From positions 1 to 6,186 of the forward strand of contig JAFAHB010000179.1 of assembly GCA_019237435.1 (NCBI GenBank): a DNA stretch of 6,186 nucleotides, written 5' to 3'. The position numbers and the translations under genes were made by a program. Every line of letters begins with the position of its first letter. The stretch's first letter is position 1. Shown here piece by piece: positions 1-5,679 of this stretch. This stretch comes from Vulcanimicrobiota bacterium. GTDB taxonomy: Bacteria; Vulcanimicrobiota; Vulcanimicrobiia; Vulcanimicrobiales; Vulcanimicrobiaceae. The notes beneath the pieces were generated by a model. It was not told the DNA's origin. It searched no databases and saw nothing but the letters and a program-made list of their open reading frames with translations.

Positions 1-105
1 GAGATTATTGAGACGGACGAGCGCTTGTCGAATCGCGAGGGGGAAGATGTCGAGGAGTTGGGAGAGCTCCCAGCTCGGAGAAACCGATTGAACTCTGACC
101 GCCAA
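1..105 (-). CDS. N-terminal fragment of an R3H/SpoIIIAA-like ATPase (tentative), runs off left edge
   Basis: Thirty-five codons are open from a TTG at 105-103 to the window edge. The start is supported by an AGGA Shine-Dalgarno (complement of 112-115) with a 6-nt spacer. The translation has a protein-like composition: a short polar lead (LAVRVQSVSPSW), then an amphipathic stretch with core LLDIFPLAIRQAL. That 'LL-[DE]-x-[LF]-P-x-x-[IV]-R-x-x-[LV]' pattern resembles the N-terminus of SpoIIIAA-like P-loop ATPases, including the cyanobacterial/plastid R3H-domain relatives, where it precedes the AAA core. The assignment is inference from one helix; the Walker motifs would lie outside the window. 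It follows the decarboxylase gene on the same strand after 66 bp, so the two may be cotranscribed. I am fairly confident of the reading frame and much less of the family. Confidence 0.55.
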   Translation of the reverse strand, partial: MAVRVQSVSPSWELSQLLDIFPLAIRQALVRLNNL

Positions 106-120
106 ACTTGATCCTGCCTT

Positions 121-171
121 CCGTGCGGATTCCCCCACGGGTGTGCGTTTGAAACTTCCCCGGTCGCACGG
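121..171 (-). repeat. Inverted repeat between decarboxylase stop and the next gene
   Basis: CCGTGCG at 121-127 and CGCACGG at 165-171 form a perfect 7-bp inverted repeat enclosing 37 nt. A competing smaller hairpin exists at 121-140 (CCGTG/CACGG with an inner GG/CC pair). On the minus transcript the structure begins immediately after the decarboxylase stop codon and ends 5 nt before the Shine-Dalgarno of the following gene. There is no U-tract, so it is not a standard intrinsic terminator. It could be an mRNA leader or processing structure, or chance in G+C-rich DNA. Confidence 0.3.
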
Positions 172-1704
172 TCACTCCTTCACGACGCGGATCGTGCGTA
201 GTTTGTCGTCGTACGGACCTTGAATTCGCACGCCCGCCTTGAGCTCCAGTCGCACGTAGTCGACGATTTCCGGCGTGATCTCTTCGCCGGGCGCGATCAC
301 CGGTATGCCGGGCGGATACGGAGTGAGCGTTTCAGCGCAGACGCGTCCGGCCGATTGGCGAAAGTTGACGAACTCCGCTGCAGCTAGGAAAGCTTCGCGC
401 GGGCGCATTCGCATCGGAGGAATCGGCGGCAAGCGAAAGTTTCCGTGCTTCAACCGCTGCTCGAGAACGCCGGACGGCGCGAACATATCGAGCGCGCGGC
501 CGACGTGTGCCATATCGCGAAAAGCCTGTACCAGACGTTCGGCGGCATCCCGCGTGGTGCCAATCGTAAACAGTGCGACGATATTGAACAGATCGGCCAG
601 TTCGACCTGAATGTTGTGCCGCCGGCGCAAGATCTCCGAGGCTTCATAGCCCGTATAACCCAAACCGGTGACGGTGACGGTGATTTTCGTCGGGTCCAAC
701 GCATAAACGCCCTTGCGCGAGCACAGCTCGGTACCGAAGCAGTAAATACCTTCGATCTCGTTGAGGCGCGCGCGCGTCTCCTGAGCGAGCTCGATCGTGC
801 GCGACAACAGCGTCTCGCCTTCGGTCGCCATTTGCTTGCGCGCGACGTCGAGCGAGGCTACCATCGGCAAGTTCGGCGAGGTCGAGAGAAACATCTTGAG
901 CACCGACGCGAGCCGATCGAGCCTCACGCGTTTGCCTTTCTGATGCAGCATCGCGCACTGCGAGAACGCCGAAAGCATCTTGTGCGTCGAGTTGATGCAA
1001 AGATCCGCACCTGCGGCGGTCGCCGAAAGCGGGAGGGCGGGGTGAAAATGAAAATGCGGCCCCCAGGCTTCATCGATCAGCAGCAGCTTGCCCGCATCGT
1101 GCACGATTCGTTCGATCGACGCCAGGTCGGCAGCGACGCCGTAATACGTCGGAGAGACGAGATAGACCGCTTTGACGTCGGGATACGCCTGCAGCGTCTC
1201 CGCGACCGTAACCGGCGTTACGCAGTGGTCCATTCGCAGCTCCTCGTCGACTTCGGGCTGCATATAGACCGGCGCGGCGCCGCTCATGATGAGGCCGCCG
1301 AGCATCGACTTGTGCGAGTTTCGCGGGACGGCAACCTTATCACCGGGATCGAGCGCCGTCATCATCGTGCACTGATTGCCGCTGGTCGATCCGTTTATCA
1401 GAAAAAAGGTGTGGTCGGAGCCCCAGGCCTCTGCAGCAAGCTGCTGGGCTTCTTTGATTGACTCGGTCGGTTGAAGCAAATCGTCGATGCCCGGCATCGG
1501 GGTGAGGTCGATCGCGCAGATGTTGTCGCCGACGAACTCGCGGAAGGCAAGATCCATACCGACGCCCTGAATGTGACCGGGCGTGTGAAACGGCAGCACG
1601 CCGGAATCGACGTAGTCGAGCAGCGCTTGAAAGTACGGCGTTCGATGTTGGTCCAAGGCAACCGGCAGAATGCGCTTTTCGAGCAGAGCTTCCCTCGCGA
1701 GCAA
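172..1704 (-). CDS. Orn/Lys/Arg decarboxylase family protein (fold-type I PLP enzyme, biosynthetic length)
   Basis: This cytosolic PLP-dependent enzyme probably decarboxylates a basic amino acid (arginine to agmatine, lysine to cadaverine, or ornithine to putrescine), the entry to polyamine synthesis. Residues visible in the 510-aa product are: FHTPGH at 39-44, typical of the family N-terminus; the phosphate-binding loop GSTSGNQ at 105-111; H131 (HKS), expected to stack on the PLP ring; D211 in DEAWGPHF, contacting the pyridine nitrogen; and K242 in STHKML, the Schiff-base lysine. STSPNLP (275-281 region) and PYPPGIPV (463-470), a signature of the family C-terminal domain, also match. The length suits the roughly 480-500 aa Bacillus SpeA/YaaO type, without the N-terminal wing domain of the inducible enterobacterial enzymes. 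Substrate cannot be read from sequence. The start is a TTG with no good Shine-Dalgarno; a TTG at 1656 (LDQHRTPY) is a credible alternative that would remove 16 residues. An in-frame stop at 1731-1729 limits upstream extension. Confidence 0.93.
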   Translation of the reverse strand: MLAREALLEKRILPVALDQHRTPYFQALLDYVDSGVLPFHTPGHIQGVGMDLAFREFVGDNICAIDLTPMPGIDDLLQPTESIKEAQQLAAEAWGSDHTFFLINGSTSGNQCTMMTALDPGDKVAVPRNSHKSMLGGLIMSGAAPVYMQPEVDEELRMDHCVTPVTVAETLQAYPDVKAVYLVSPTYYGVAADLASIERIVHDAGKLLLIDEAWGPHFHFHPALPLSATAAGADLCINSTHKMLSAFSQCAMLHQKGKRVRLDRLASVLKMFLSTSPNLPMVASLDVARKQMATEGETLLSRTIELAQETRARLNEIEGIYCFGTELCSRKGVYALDPTKITVTVTGLGYTGYEASEILRRRHNIQVELADLFNIVALFTIGTTRDAAERLVQAFRDMAHVGRALDMFAPSGVLEQRLKHGNFRLPPIPPMRMRPREAFLAAAEFVNFRQSAGRVCAETLTPYPPGIPVIAPGEEITPEIVDYVRLELKAGVRIQGPYDDKLRTIRVVKE

Positions 1705-1718
1705 CGAACCGTACGTCG

Positions 1719-2549
1719 GTGACCGACTTCAACCCGCAAGCCAGACAGATGGCCGACGAGTCCATGGTTCGAAATCTGAGCGCGCAGGCAGCGGCGATCT
1801 GGCCTCAGGAGTTGGCGTTTATCCGGCGCTACGAGCTGCCGCCCAGCCCGAGAATTCTCGATGCCGGGTGCGGCACCGGCGAGATCGCCTCACGGCTCGC
1901 CGACCTCTTTCCCGACTCGACGGTGCTCGGCGTGGATATCGTAGACCATCATCTGGAGCTCGCCCAGAGCCGCTATGCGAGCTTGGCTGCGAGGCTGCGC
2001 TTCGAGCACCAAGACGTCTTCGCGCTCGAGCTTCCCGACGATCGGTTTGACTTGACGGTATGCCGCCACGTTCTGCATGCGGTGCCGCATGCCGATCGAA
2101 TGATCGCCGAGCTAGCTCGCGTTACGCGGCCCGGCGGCTATCTGCATCTCATTCCCGAGGATTACGGGATGCTGGAGTTTCAAGCGAATCAAGGGCTGGA
2201 TCCCCGCGATTTTTGGTATCGCGTTCCCGCGCAGTTCGGGTCGAAAACCGAAACGGACTTATTCATCGGCCGCGACGTCTTCACCATACTGACGGCGCTG
2301 GGCATGGAGGATATTCGGGTCGACTACGTCGTCGTCGACACCGTACGCACCGATCGGCGCACGTTCGCCGCAATACTCGAAGCGTGGCGCGATGGCTACT
2401 CCGAATCGATCGGTGAGTTGACGACGGTTTCGCGCGAAACGGCAATCGCATATTTCGATGCGATGATTGCAAACATTCTCGACCCGCGAGGCTATGCGGT
2501 CTGGTTTGTGCCCGTAGCGGGCGCCCGTGTTCCGTCCACGCTGAAGTGA
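1719..2549 (+). CDS. Class I SAM-dependent methyltransferase, substrate unknown
   Basis: The 276-aa product has a Rossmann-fold methyltransferase core. Motif I ILDAGCGTG lies at 46-54 and binds SAM. The acidic residue ending strand beta-2 is D73 in GVDIVD. A motif II-like DVFALELPDDRFDLTVC spans 99-115, and the post-motif RPGGYLHLIPEDY spans 137-149. The N-terminal helix region (ADESMVRNLSAQAAAIWPQE) and the C-terminal ~100 residues, with DYVVVDT and FAAILEAWRDGY, probably shape the acceptor pocket. Nothing identifies whether the acceptor is a small molecule, lipid, protein or RNA. The start chosen is a GTG at 1719; ATGs at 1749 and 1764 are alternatives, and none has a clear Shine-Dalgarno. 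The gene is the only plus-strand gene here. It diverges from the decarboxylase across a 14-bp gap and its last 58 bp overlap the convergent gene at 2492-3136. Confidence 0.9.
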   Translation: MTDFNPQARQMADESMVRNLSAQAAAIWPQELAFIRRYELPPSPRILDAGCGTGEIASRLADLFPDSTVLGVDIVDHHLELAQSRYASLAARLRFEHQDVFALELPDDRFDLTVCRHVLHAVPHADRMIAELARVTRPGGYLHLIPEDYGMLEFQANQGLDPRDFWYRVPAQFGSKTETDLFIGRDVFTILTALGMEDIRVDYVVVDTVRTDRRTFAAILEAWRDGYSESIGELTTVSRETAIAYFDAMIANILDPRGYAVWFVPVAGARVPSTLK

Positions 2550-3136
2550 ACCGCCGGGCGATAGCCCGCCGCAAGGATCGCGACGATGGCTCGGGGGGTC
2601 AGCACGCGCGCCTCGCAGCGCGGCGGGCGCGGCCGGCTCGCTTTGTATCCTGAATCCGACCACGCGTGCAGGCAACTGCCCCATACTAGCCACGCCGTTT
2701 CGCCGATCGCGACGTAGGCGCCGTCGGGTAGGGTCGCAAGATCCGCTCGGTACGTTCGTTTTGCCTTGCCGTTGAGACGATCGGCGTGCAACCTTCGGTC
2801 CATCGAGTCGGCGTCAGCCGGCGCGCCGTGACACGCTTCCCACAGCGCGGCAAAACGGCGGTAATCGGCGTATCGGCACTCGCGGCAGGGGCGATGGCCG
2901 GCGGCGAACGCCGCCGTCTCGTCGAGAAAGAACAGCTCGGTGTAGCGGTGGGGCGTCATGACGTCGCGATGGCGCCCGCGAAAGTCCAGCACGCAGGCAA
3001 TCCAACGCCGAACCTTCCACGGACGAATGAGATGCCGAGCGTCGTCGTGCAAGATTCCGCGATTGCCCATCATCGTGCCGCGCCCGGGCAGCGCGACGAC
3101 GTCACCGAACGGAGTGACCCGATTCTGAAGCGGCAC
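2492..3136 (-). CDS. Conserved hypothetical protein with Ada-like HRPCxxC motif
   Basis: I recognise the general form of this protein from conserved bacterial hypotheticals but know no assigned function. With the GTG at 3136 the product is 214 aa and begins MPLQNRVTPFG, followed by a Gly-rich GRGTMMGNRG (19-27), RRWIACVLDFRGRHR (43-57), YTELFFLDE (65-73), then AAGHRPCRECR (78-88) with C84 and C87. The segment YTELFFLDE...AAGHRPCxxCR resembles the second half of the Ada N-terminal zinc domain (..A.EALAAGFRPCKRC..), suggesting metal or nucleic-acid binding by inference only. No signal peptide or membrane segment is evident. The frame stays open back to a GTG at 3211, but that would overlap the HNH gene by 58 bp and lacks a better ribosome site; 3136 leaves a 17-bp gap. 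The last ~20 codons are antisense to the end of the methyltransferase. Confidence 0.8.
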   Translation of the reverse strand: MPLQNRVTPFGDVVALPGRGTMMGNRGILHDDARHLIRPWKVRRWIACVLDFRGRHRDVMTPHRYTELFFLDETAAFAAGHRPCRECRYADYRRFAALWEACHGAPADADSMDRRLHADRLNGKAKRTYRADLATLPDGAYVAIGETAWLVWGSCLHAWSDSGYKASRPRPPRCEARVLTPRAIVAILAAGYRPAVHFSVDGTRAPATGTNQTA

Positions 3137-3153
3137 GTCCAGAATGACGCTTG

Positions 3154-3684
3154 CTATGCTTCGATGCGCTCGTCGATCGAAACGTTGTACAAGAAGAGGA
3201 ACTTGCCCCACTCGTCAGGCAGCGTGTTGCGCTTGATCTGAATCCACGGTATGTACTTGGGCTGTCGCGGCTTACGAAGCAGGGTCATATTGGCTTCCTG
3301 CGGACTGCGATTGTTCTTGCGGTTGTTGCACCACATGCACGCGCAAACGAGGTTCTCCCACGTCGATTCGCCACCGCGGCTCTTAGGGAGCACGTGATCC
3401 ACGGTCATCATGCGCTCGCCTCGCGTACCGCAATATTGGCAGGCATGGTCGTCGCGAATCAGTACGTTCTTCTTCGTCAGCGCGACTTTCTGCATCGGCC
3501 GCCGGATATAGTAGAGCATACGAATGATCGACGGCATACGCATTTCGAAGGTCGGCGACGCGAGGATGCGCTCGCGGCCGTGGAGCATCTCGGCCTTGCC
3601 CGCGAAGATCAGTTTGACCGCGCGCTGAAACGTCGTGACGTTGAGCGCCTCGTATGTCGAGTTTAGGACTAGCACCTCGCTCAT
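3154..3684 (-). CDS. HNH endonuclease family protein
   Basis: From the ATG at 3684 the product is 176 aa. It starts MSEVLVLNSTYEALNV, the typical opening of a widespread chromosomal HNH family in Actinobacteria, Cyanobacteria and related groups. The C-terminal half holds a zinc-braced HNH (McrA-like) fold: C82xxC85 (CQYC), then VDHVLPKSRGG at 95-105 with the catalytic D96-H97, N111 in ENLV, and C116xxC119 (CMWC) followed by N120/N121 of the NNRK turn. All key metal and catalytic positions are present, so nuclease activity is plausible. The physiological role of this family is not established. A GTG at 3708 would add eight residues (MGPPVPRR) that do not fit the family opening. No strong Shine-Dalgarno precedes either start. 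It lies downstream of a terminator, so it should have its own promoter, and is probably cotranscribed with the gene at 2492-3136 (17-bp gap). Confidence 0.9.
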   Translation of the reverse strand: MSEVLVLNSTYEALNVTTFQRAVKLIFAGKAEMLHGRERILASPTFEMRMPSIIRMLYYIRRPMQKVALTKKNVLIRDDHACQYCGTRGERMMTVDHVLPKSRGGESTWENLVCACMWCNNRKNNRSPQEANMTLLRKPRQPKYIPWIQIKRNTLPDEWGKFLFLYNVSIDERIEA

Positions 3685-3698
3685 GCGGCGTGGAACAG

Positions 3699-3708
3699 GT
3701 GGGCCCAC
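3699..3708. repeat. Perfect 10-bp palindrome upstream of the HNH gene
   Basis: GTGGGCCCAC reads identically on both strands and sits 14 bp upstream of the HNH ATG. On the minus transcript it would lie where a Shine-Dalgarno is expected, and none is visible. It could be a protein-binding site, a self-pairing leader element, or chance in a very G+C-rich leader. Confidence 0.3.
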
Positions 3709-3710
3709 GC

Positions 3711-3802
3711 GGCGAAGTCAGCGTGGGGGCGTGGAGCGGAGATTTCGGCGCTGCGCAGCAAGCGCCGAAAGCGGAGCGGAACGCCAAGCGAGGGGCGAAG
3801 TC
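3711..3802. repeat. Intergenic block with 9-bp direct repeats around a 10-bp hairpin
   Basis: The stretch between the HNH gene and the operon terminator contains no gene. TTTCGGCGCT (3743-3752) and AGCGCCGAAA (3761-3770) make a perfect 10-bp inverted repeat with an 8-nt loop. The block is bounded by two copies of GGCGAAGTC (3711-3719 and 3794-3802). On the minus strand it would be part of the HNH 5' leader or promoter region. I could not place a convincing -35/-10 pair; a TAATAG (complement of 3808-3813) is the only weak -10-like hexamer. The block may be a small palindromic intergenic repeat with a target-site-like duplication, or simply a structured leader. Confidence 0.4.
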
Positions 3803-3813
3803 CCGAGCTATTA

Positions 3814-3840
3814 AAAAGAGGCATCTTTTTCAGGTGCCTC
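3814..3840 (-). terminator. Rho-independent terminator of the pdxS-pdxT operon
   Basis: On the minus strand, GAGGCA (complement of 3835-3840) pairs with TGCCTC (complement of 3818-3823), with a further CT/AG pairing across one mismatch and a GAAAA-like loop. The hairpin is followed at once by TTTTT (complement of 3813-3817), the classic intrinsic terminator form. The upstream arm is made of the last codons of the DUF1844-like gene, whose TGA (3832-3830) lies in the loop side of the stem. It marks the end of the operon and isolates the HNH gene. Confidence 0.85.
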
Positions 3841-4120
3841 GCTTCCGAACGAACGTCAGTCGCGTTTCGGTTAGCATTTGCGTGATCGCTAACCGCTGAT
3901 CCGGTTCCAATCTTTCTTTCACGCGTTCGAAAGCGGCAGAAGCGACGTCGATCGCGATTTCGGCGGATCGATGGTCCGCCTTGCGACCCTCGTCTTCCGT
4001 GAGATATGCGTGCGCCGCGAGCGCGAGCGTAGCGATCACCTCGCTGAGCAAAGGCTCGACGGGCGGAATCTGCCCTTGAAATCCTGCCTCCGCATTAGGG
4101 GAAGCGGCGCGGGTAGACAT
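3830..4120 (-). CDS. Small DUF1844-like protein, third gene of the pdx operon
   Basis: The 96-aa product has a disordered N-terminal ~20 residues (MSTRAASPNAEAGFQGQIPP), then two helical segments: LLSEVIATLALAAHAYL (24-40) and AEIAIDVASAAFERVKERL (53-71), followed by LEPDQRLAITQMLTETRLTFVRKR (71-94). This order (small hydrophobic helix, 'A..aID....v.e.l', then 'L..dq...i..mL...R..fv') resembles DUF1844 proteins, a family of unknown function with about 90-130 residues. The match is from memory of the pattern, not a search. The ATG at 4120 follows the pdxT stop by 13 bp, indicating cotranscription and probably translational coupling, as no good Shine-Dalgarno is visible. Its stop codon lies within the operon terminator hairpin. 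No PLP-related motif is apparent. Confidence 0.75.
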   Translation of the reverse strand: MSTRAASPNAEAGFQGQIPPVEPLLSEVIATLALAAHAYLTEDEGRKADHRSAEIAIDVASAAFERVKERLEPDQRLAITQMLTETRLTFVRKRGT

Positions 4121-4133
4121 ACCGAGCCCGAAT

Positions 4134-4736
4134 TTATGCGGCGGTAGGCGCCTTTCCCGCTTGCGAATCTACGATCATTTGCAAGAAATAACGATGGACG
4201 CGCAGATCGTCGCTGAGCTCGGGGTGGAATGACGTCGCGAGCACGCTGCCTTCGCGCACCATCACGCCGCGTCCGTTACGCTCGGCCAGCCGTTCGACTT
4301 TGGGACCGTACCGTTCGATCCACGGCGCACGAATGAAGATCGCGCGAAACGGCGGTTCGCCCAGTGCTGGGATCGGCAGCTCGACCTCGACCGACTCATT
4401 CTGGCGACCAAACGCGTTGCGCCTCACGGTGATGTCGATCAGATCGAGCGTGGACTGCTCGAGACCGGCGACGTCGCGCGCAGCGACGATCATGCCCATG
4501 CACGTGCCCCACAGCGGCATCCCGGCGTGTACGCGTTCGACTATCGGCCGGTCGAGCGCCGAACGCGTCAAGAGTTTCATAACGGTCGTGGACTCGCCGC
4601 CGGGTATCACGAGCGCGTCCGCTTGTGCGAGATCGGCACAATTGCGCACTTCAAACGGGTCGCCACCGGCACGCCGCAACGCCGCGATGTGTTCCTCGAC
4701 GTCGCCTTGCAGAGCAAGAACTCCTATTCGGGTCAT
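4134..4736 (-). CDS. pdxT: Pyridoxal 5'-phosphate synthase glutaminase subunit PdxT
   Basis: PdxT is the class I glutamine amidotransferase that hydrolyses glutamine and channels ammonia to PdxS in the cytosolic PLP synthase complex. The 200-aa product has the family's full length. It opens with RIGVLALQGDVEEH, carries the oxyanion-region PGGEST at 45-50, and shows the catalytic triad C79 (WGTCMG), H171 and E173 (SFHPE). RNAFGRQ at 106-112 is another PdxT signature. The ATG at 4736 is the only sensible start: an in-frame TGA lies at 4751-4749, and starting later would delete the first beta strand. Unusually, this ATG lies inside the 3' arm of a palindromic repeat (4732-4758) and has no normally spaced Shine-Dalgarno. 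It follows pdxS by 30 bp and precedes the DUF1844-like gene by 13 bp. Confidence 0.97.
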   Translation of the reverse strand: MTRIGVLALQGDVEEHIAALRRAGGDPFEVRNCADLAQADALVIPGGESTTVMKLLTRSALDRPIVERVHAGMPLWGTCMGMIVAARDVAGLEQSTLDLIDITVRRNAFGRQNESVEVELPIPALGEPPFRAIFIRAPWIERYGPKVERLAERNGRGVMVREGSVLATSFHPELSDDLRVHRYFLQMIVDSQAGKAPTAA

Positions 4737-4758
4737 CCTTCGACAGGCTCAGGATGAC
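4732..4758. repeat. REP-like palindromic repeat ('LSLSKD/FDRLRMT' type) in the pdxS-pdxT gap
   Basis: GTCATCCT (4732-4739) and AGGATGAC (4751-4758) are perfect 8-bp arms around an 11-nt TCGACAGGCTC loop. The whole unit matches the very common extragenic palindrome whose six frames read as LSLSKD, FDRLRMT, HPEPVEG and similar, a frequent source of spurious proteins in many phyla. Here it fills nearly all of the 30-bp gap between pdxS and pdxT and contributes the pdxT start codon (4736-4734). In the mRNA the AUG would sit in the 3' side of the stem. A single copy is visible; dispersal elsewhere in the genome is inferred from general knowledge of this repeat. Confidence 0.85.
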
Positions 4759-4766
4759 ACGACAGA

Positions 4767-5657
4767 TTAGTTGCCACGCGGGGCGAGCAACTGCGCTTCG
4801 TCCAACGCGCGGATGTCGAGCCCGGACATCGCCTCGGAGATGCCGAGCGAACGGCATGCTTCCAGGACCACGCTCGCTTCGTTGAAGTGCGTCGTCGCGT
4901 CGACGATCGCGCGCGCGAAGCGCTTCGGATCCTTCGATTTGAAGATGCCGCTTCCGACGAAGACGCCTTCTGCACCGAGCTGCATCATGAGCGCGGCGTC
5001 GGCCGGTGTTGCAACGCCGCCGGCACAGAAAAGCACGACCGGAAGGCTGCCGTTCTTTGCTAATTCGGCGACCAGCTCGAGCGGCGCGCCGAGGTCGCGC
5101 GCTCGCGAAACCAGCTCCTCTCCGGGAGCGACGCTGAGCTCGCGAATCGCATCGCCGATCGCGCGCATGTGGCGAACCGCTTCCACGATATTTCCGCTGC
5201 CGGCCTCCCCCTTGCTGCGGATCATTGCGGCGCCTTCGGCGATGCGCCGCAAGGCTTCACCTAAGTCACGGGCACCGCAAACGAACGGCGTCGTGAAGGC
5301 GTGCTTGTCGACGTGGTACTTGTCGTCGGCCGGTGTAAGCACTTCCGATTCGTCGATGTAATCGACGCCCAACTGCTGGAGCACTTGCGCCTCGGCAAAG
5401 TGGCCGATGCGCACTTTTGCCATTACGGGAATCGTTACGGCATCCATGATGCCGCGAATGAGATCGATCGCGCTCATGCGCGCGACTCCACCCACTGCTC
5501 GAATGTCGGCGGGAATCCGTTCGAGCGCCATAACGGCGACGGCCCCGGCCTCCTGAGCGATTGCGGCATGTTCGGGCGTGACGACGTCCATAATGACGCC
5601 GCCCTTGAGCATCTGCGCGAGCCCGCGCTTGACGGTTACGGTACCGGTGCTTTCCAT
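4767..5657 (-). CDS. pdxS: Pyridoxal 5'-phosphate synthase lyase subunit PdxS
   Basis: PdxS is the (beta/alpha)8-barrel synthase that condenses ribose 5-phosphate, glyceraldehyde 3-phosphate and ammonia into pyridoxal 5'-phosphate, normally as a dodecamer decorated by PdxT. The 296-aa product aligns with the Bacillus numbering without shift: D24 (VIMDVV), K81 (MAKVRIGHF), which forms the ribose-phosphate Schiff base, and K149 (RSKGEAG), the second catalytic lysine. The phosphate-binding GEAGSGN (150-156) and [10 protein letters not shown] (232-241) are also present. [19 protein letters not shown] (205-223) differs from the usual LPVVNFAAGG at two positions (L209, C211). The ATG at 5657 gives the expected N-terminus ([17 protein letters not shown]). 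It is the first gene of the operon with pdxT and the DUF1844-like gene, with its own extended -10 promoter just upstream. Confidence 0.98.
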   Translation of the reverse strand: MESTGTVTVKRGLAQMLKGGVIMDVVTPEHAAIAQEAGAVAVMALERIPADIRAVGGVARMSAIDLIRGIMDAVTIPVMAKVRIGHFAEAQVLQQLGVDYIDESEVLTPADDKYHVDKHAFTTPFVCGARDLGEALRRIAEGAAMIRSKGEAGSGNIVEAVRHMRAIGDAIRELSVAPGEELVSRARDLGAPLELVAELAKNGSLPVVLFCAGGVATPADAALMMQLGAEGVFVGSGIFKSKDPKRFARAIVDATTHFNEASVVLEACRSLGISEAMSGLDIRALDEAQLLAPRGN

Positions 5658-5663
5658 GTACCT

Positions 5664-5672
5664 ATAATAACA
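5664..5672 (-). promoter_or_regulatory. Extended -10 promoter element for pdxS
   Basis: The complement reads TGTTATTAT, an extended -10 (TGn plus TATTAT) that stands out in this G+C-rich sequence. Its downstream edge is only 6 bp from the pdxS ATG, so transcription would begin at or within a base or two of the start codon, giving a leaderless or nearly leaderless mRNA. There is no Shine-Dalgarno upstream of the ATG beyond an AGG 3 nt away, which fits. No good -35 hexamer is present at 17 bp (ATGTTC), as often with extended -10 promoters. Confidence 0.55.
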
Positions 5673-5679
5673 GCGGATC

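Noticed and set aside
59..72. Hairpin TGGGA-N4-TCCCA
   Set aside because: It lies inside the coding sequence of the partial gene at 1-105 and has no U-tract. It is likely a chance palindrome.
445..1461. A 338-codon open frame on the plus strand
   Set aside because: It is antisense to the decarboxylase, with Arg/His-rich composition typical of G+C-rich shadow frames and no recognisable motif.
2786..3241. A 151-codon plus-strand frame
   Set aside because: It is antisense to the conserved hypothetical protein with no protein-like motifs.
3154..3684. HNH gene as part of a defence, restriction or phage system
   Set aside because: No methylase, ATPase, integrase or phage gene accompanies it, and this HNH family is widespread in chromosomes. 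The methyltransferase nearby is on the other strand and lacks DNA-methylase motifs such as NPPY/DPPY.
3383..3787. A 134-codon minus-strand frame over the HNH gene and its upstream region
   Set aside because: It overlaps the well-supported HNH frame out of phase and has no family resemblance.
4733..4885. Short peptides reading FDRLRMT, LSLSKD or HPEPVEG
   Set aside because: These are translations of the palindromic repeat at 4732-4758, a known source of spurious protein calls, not genes.
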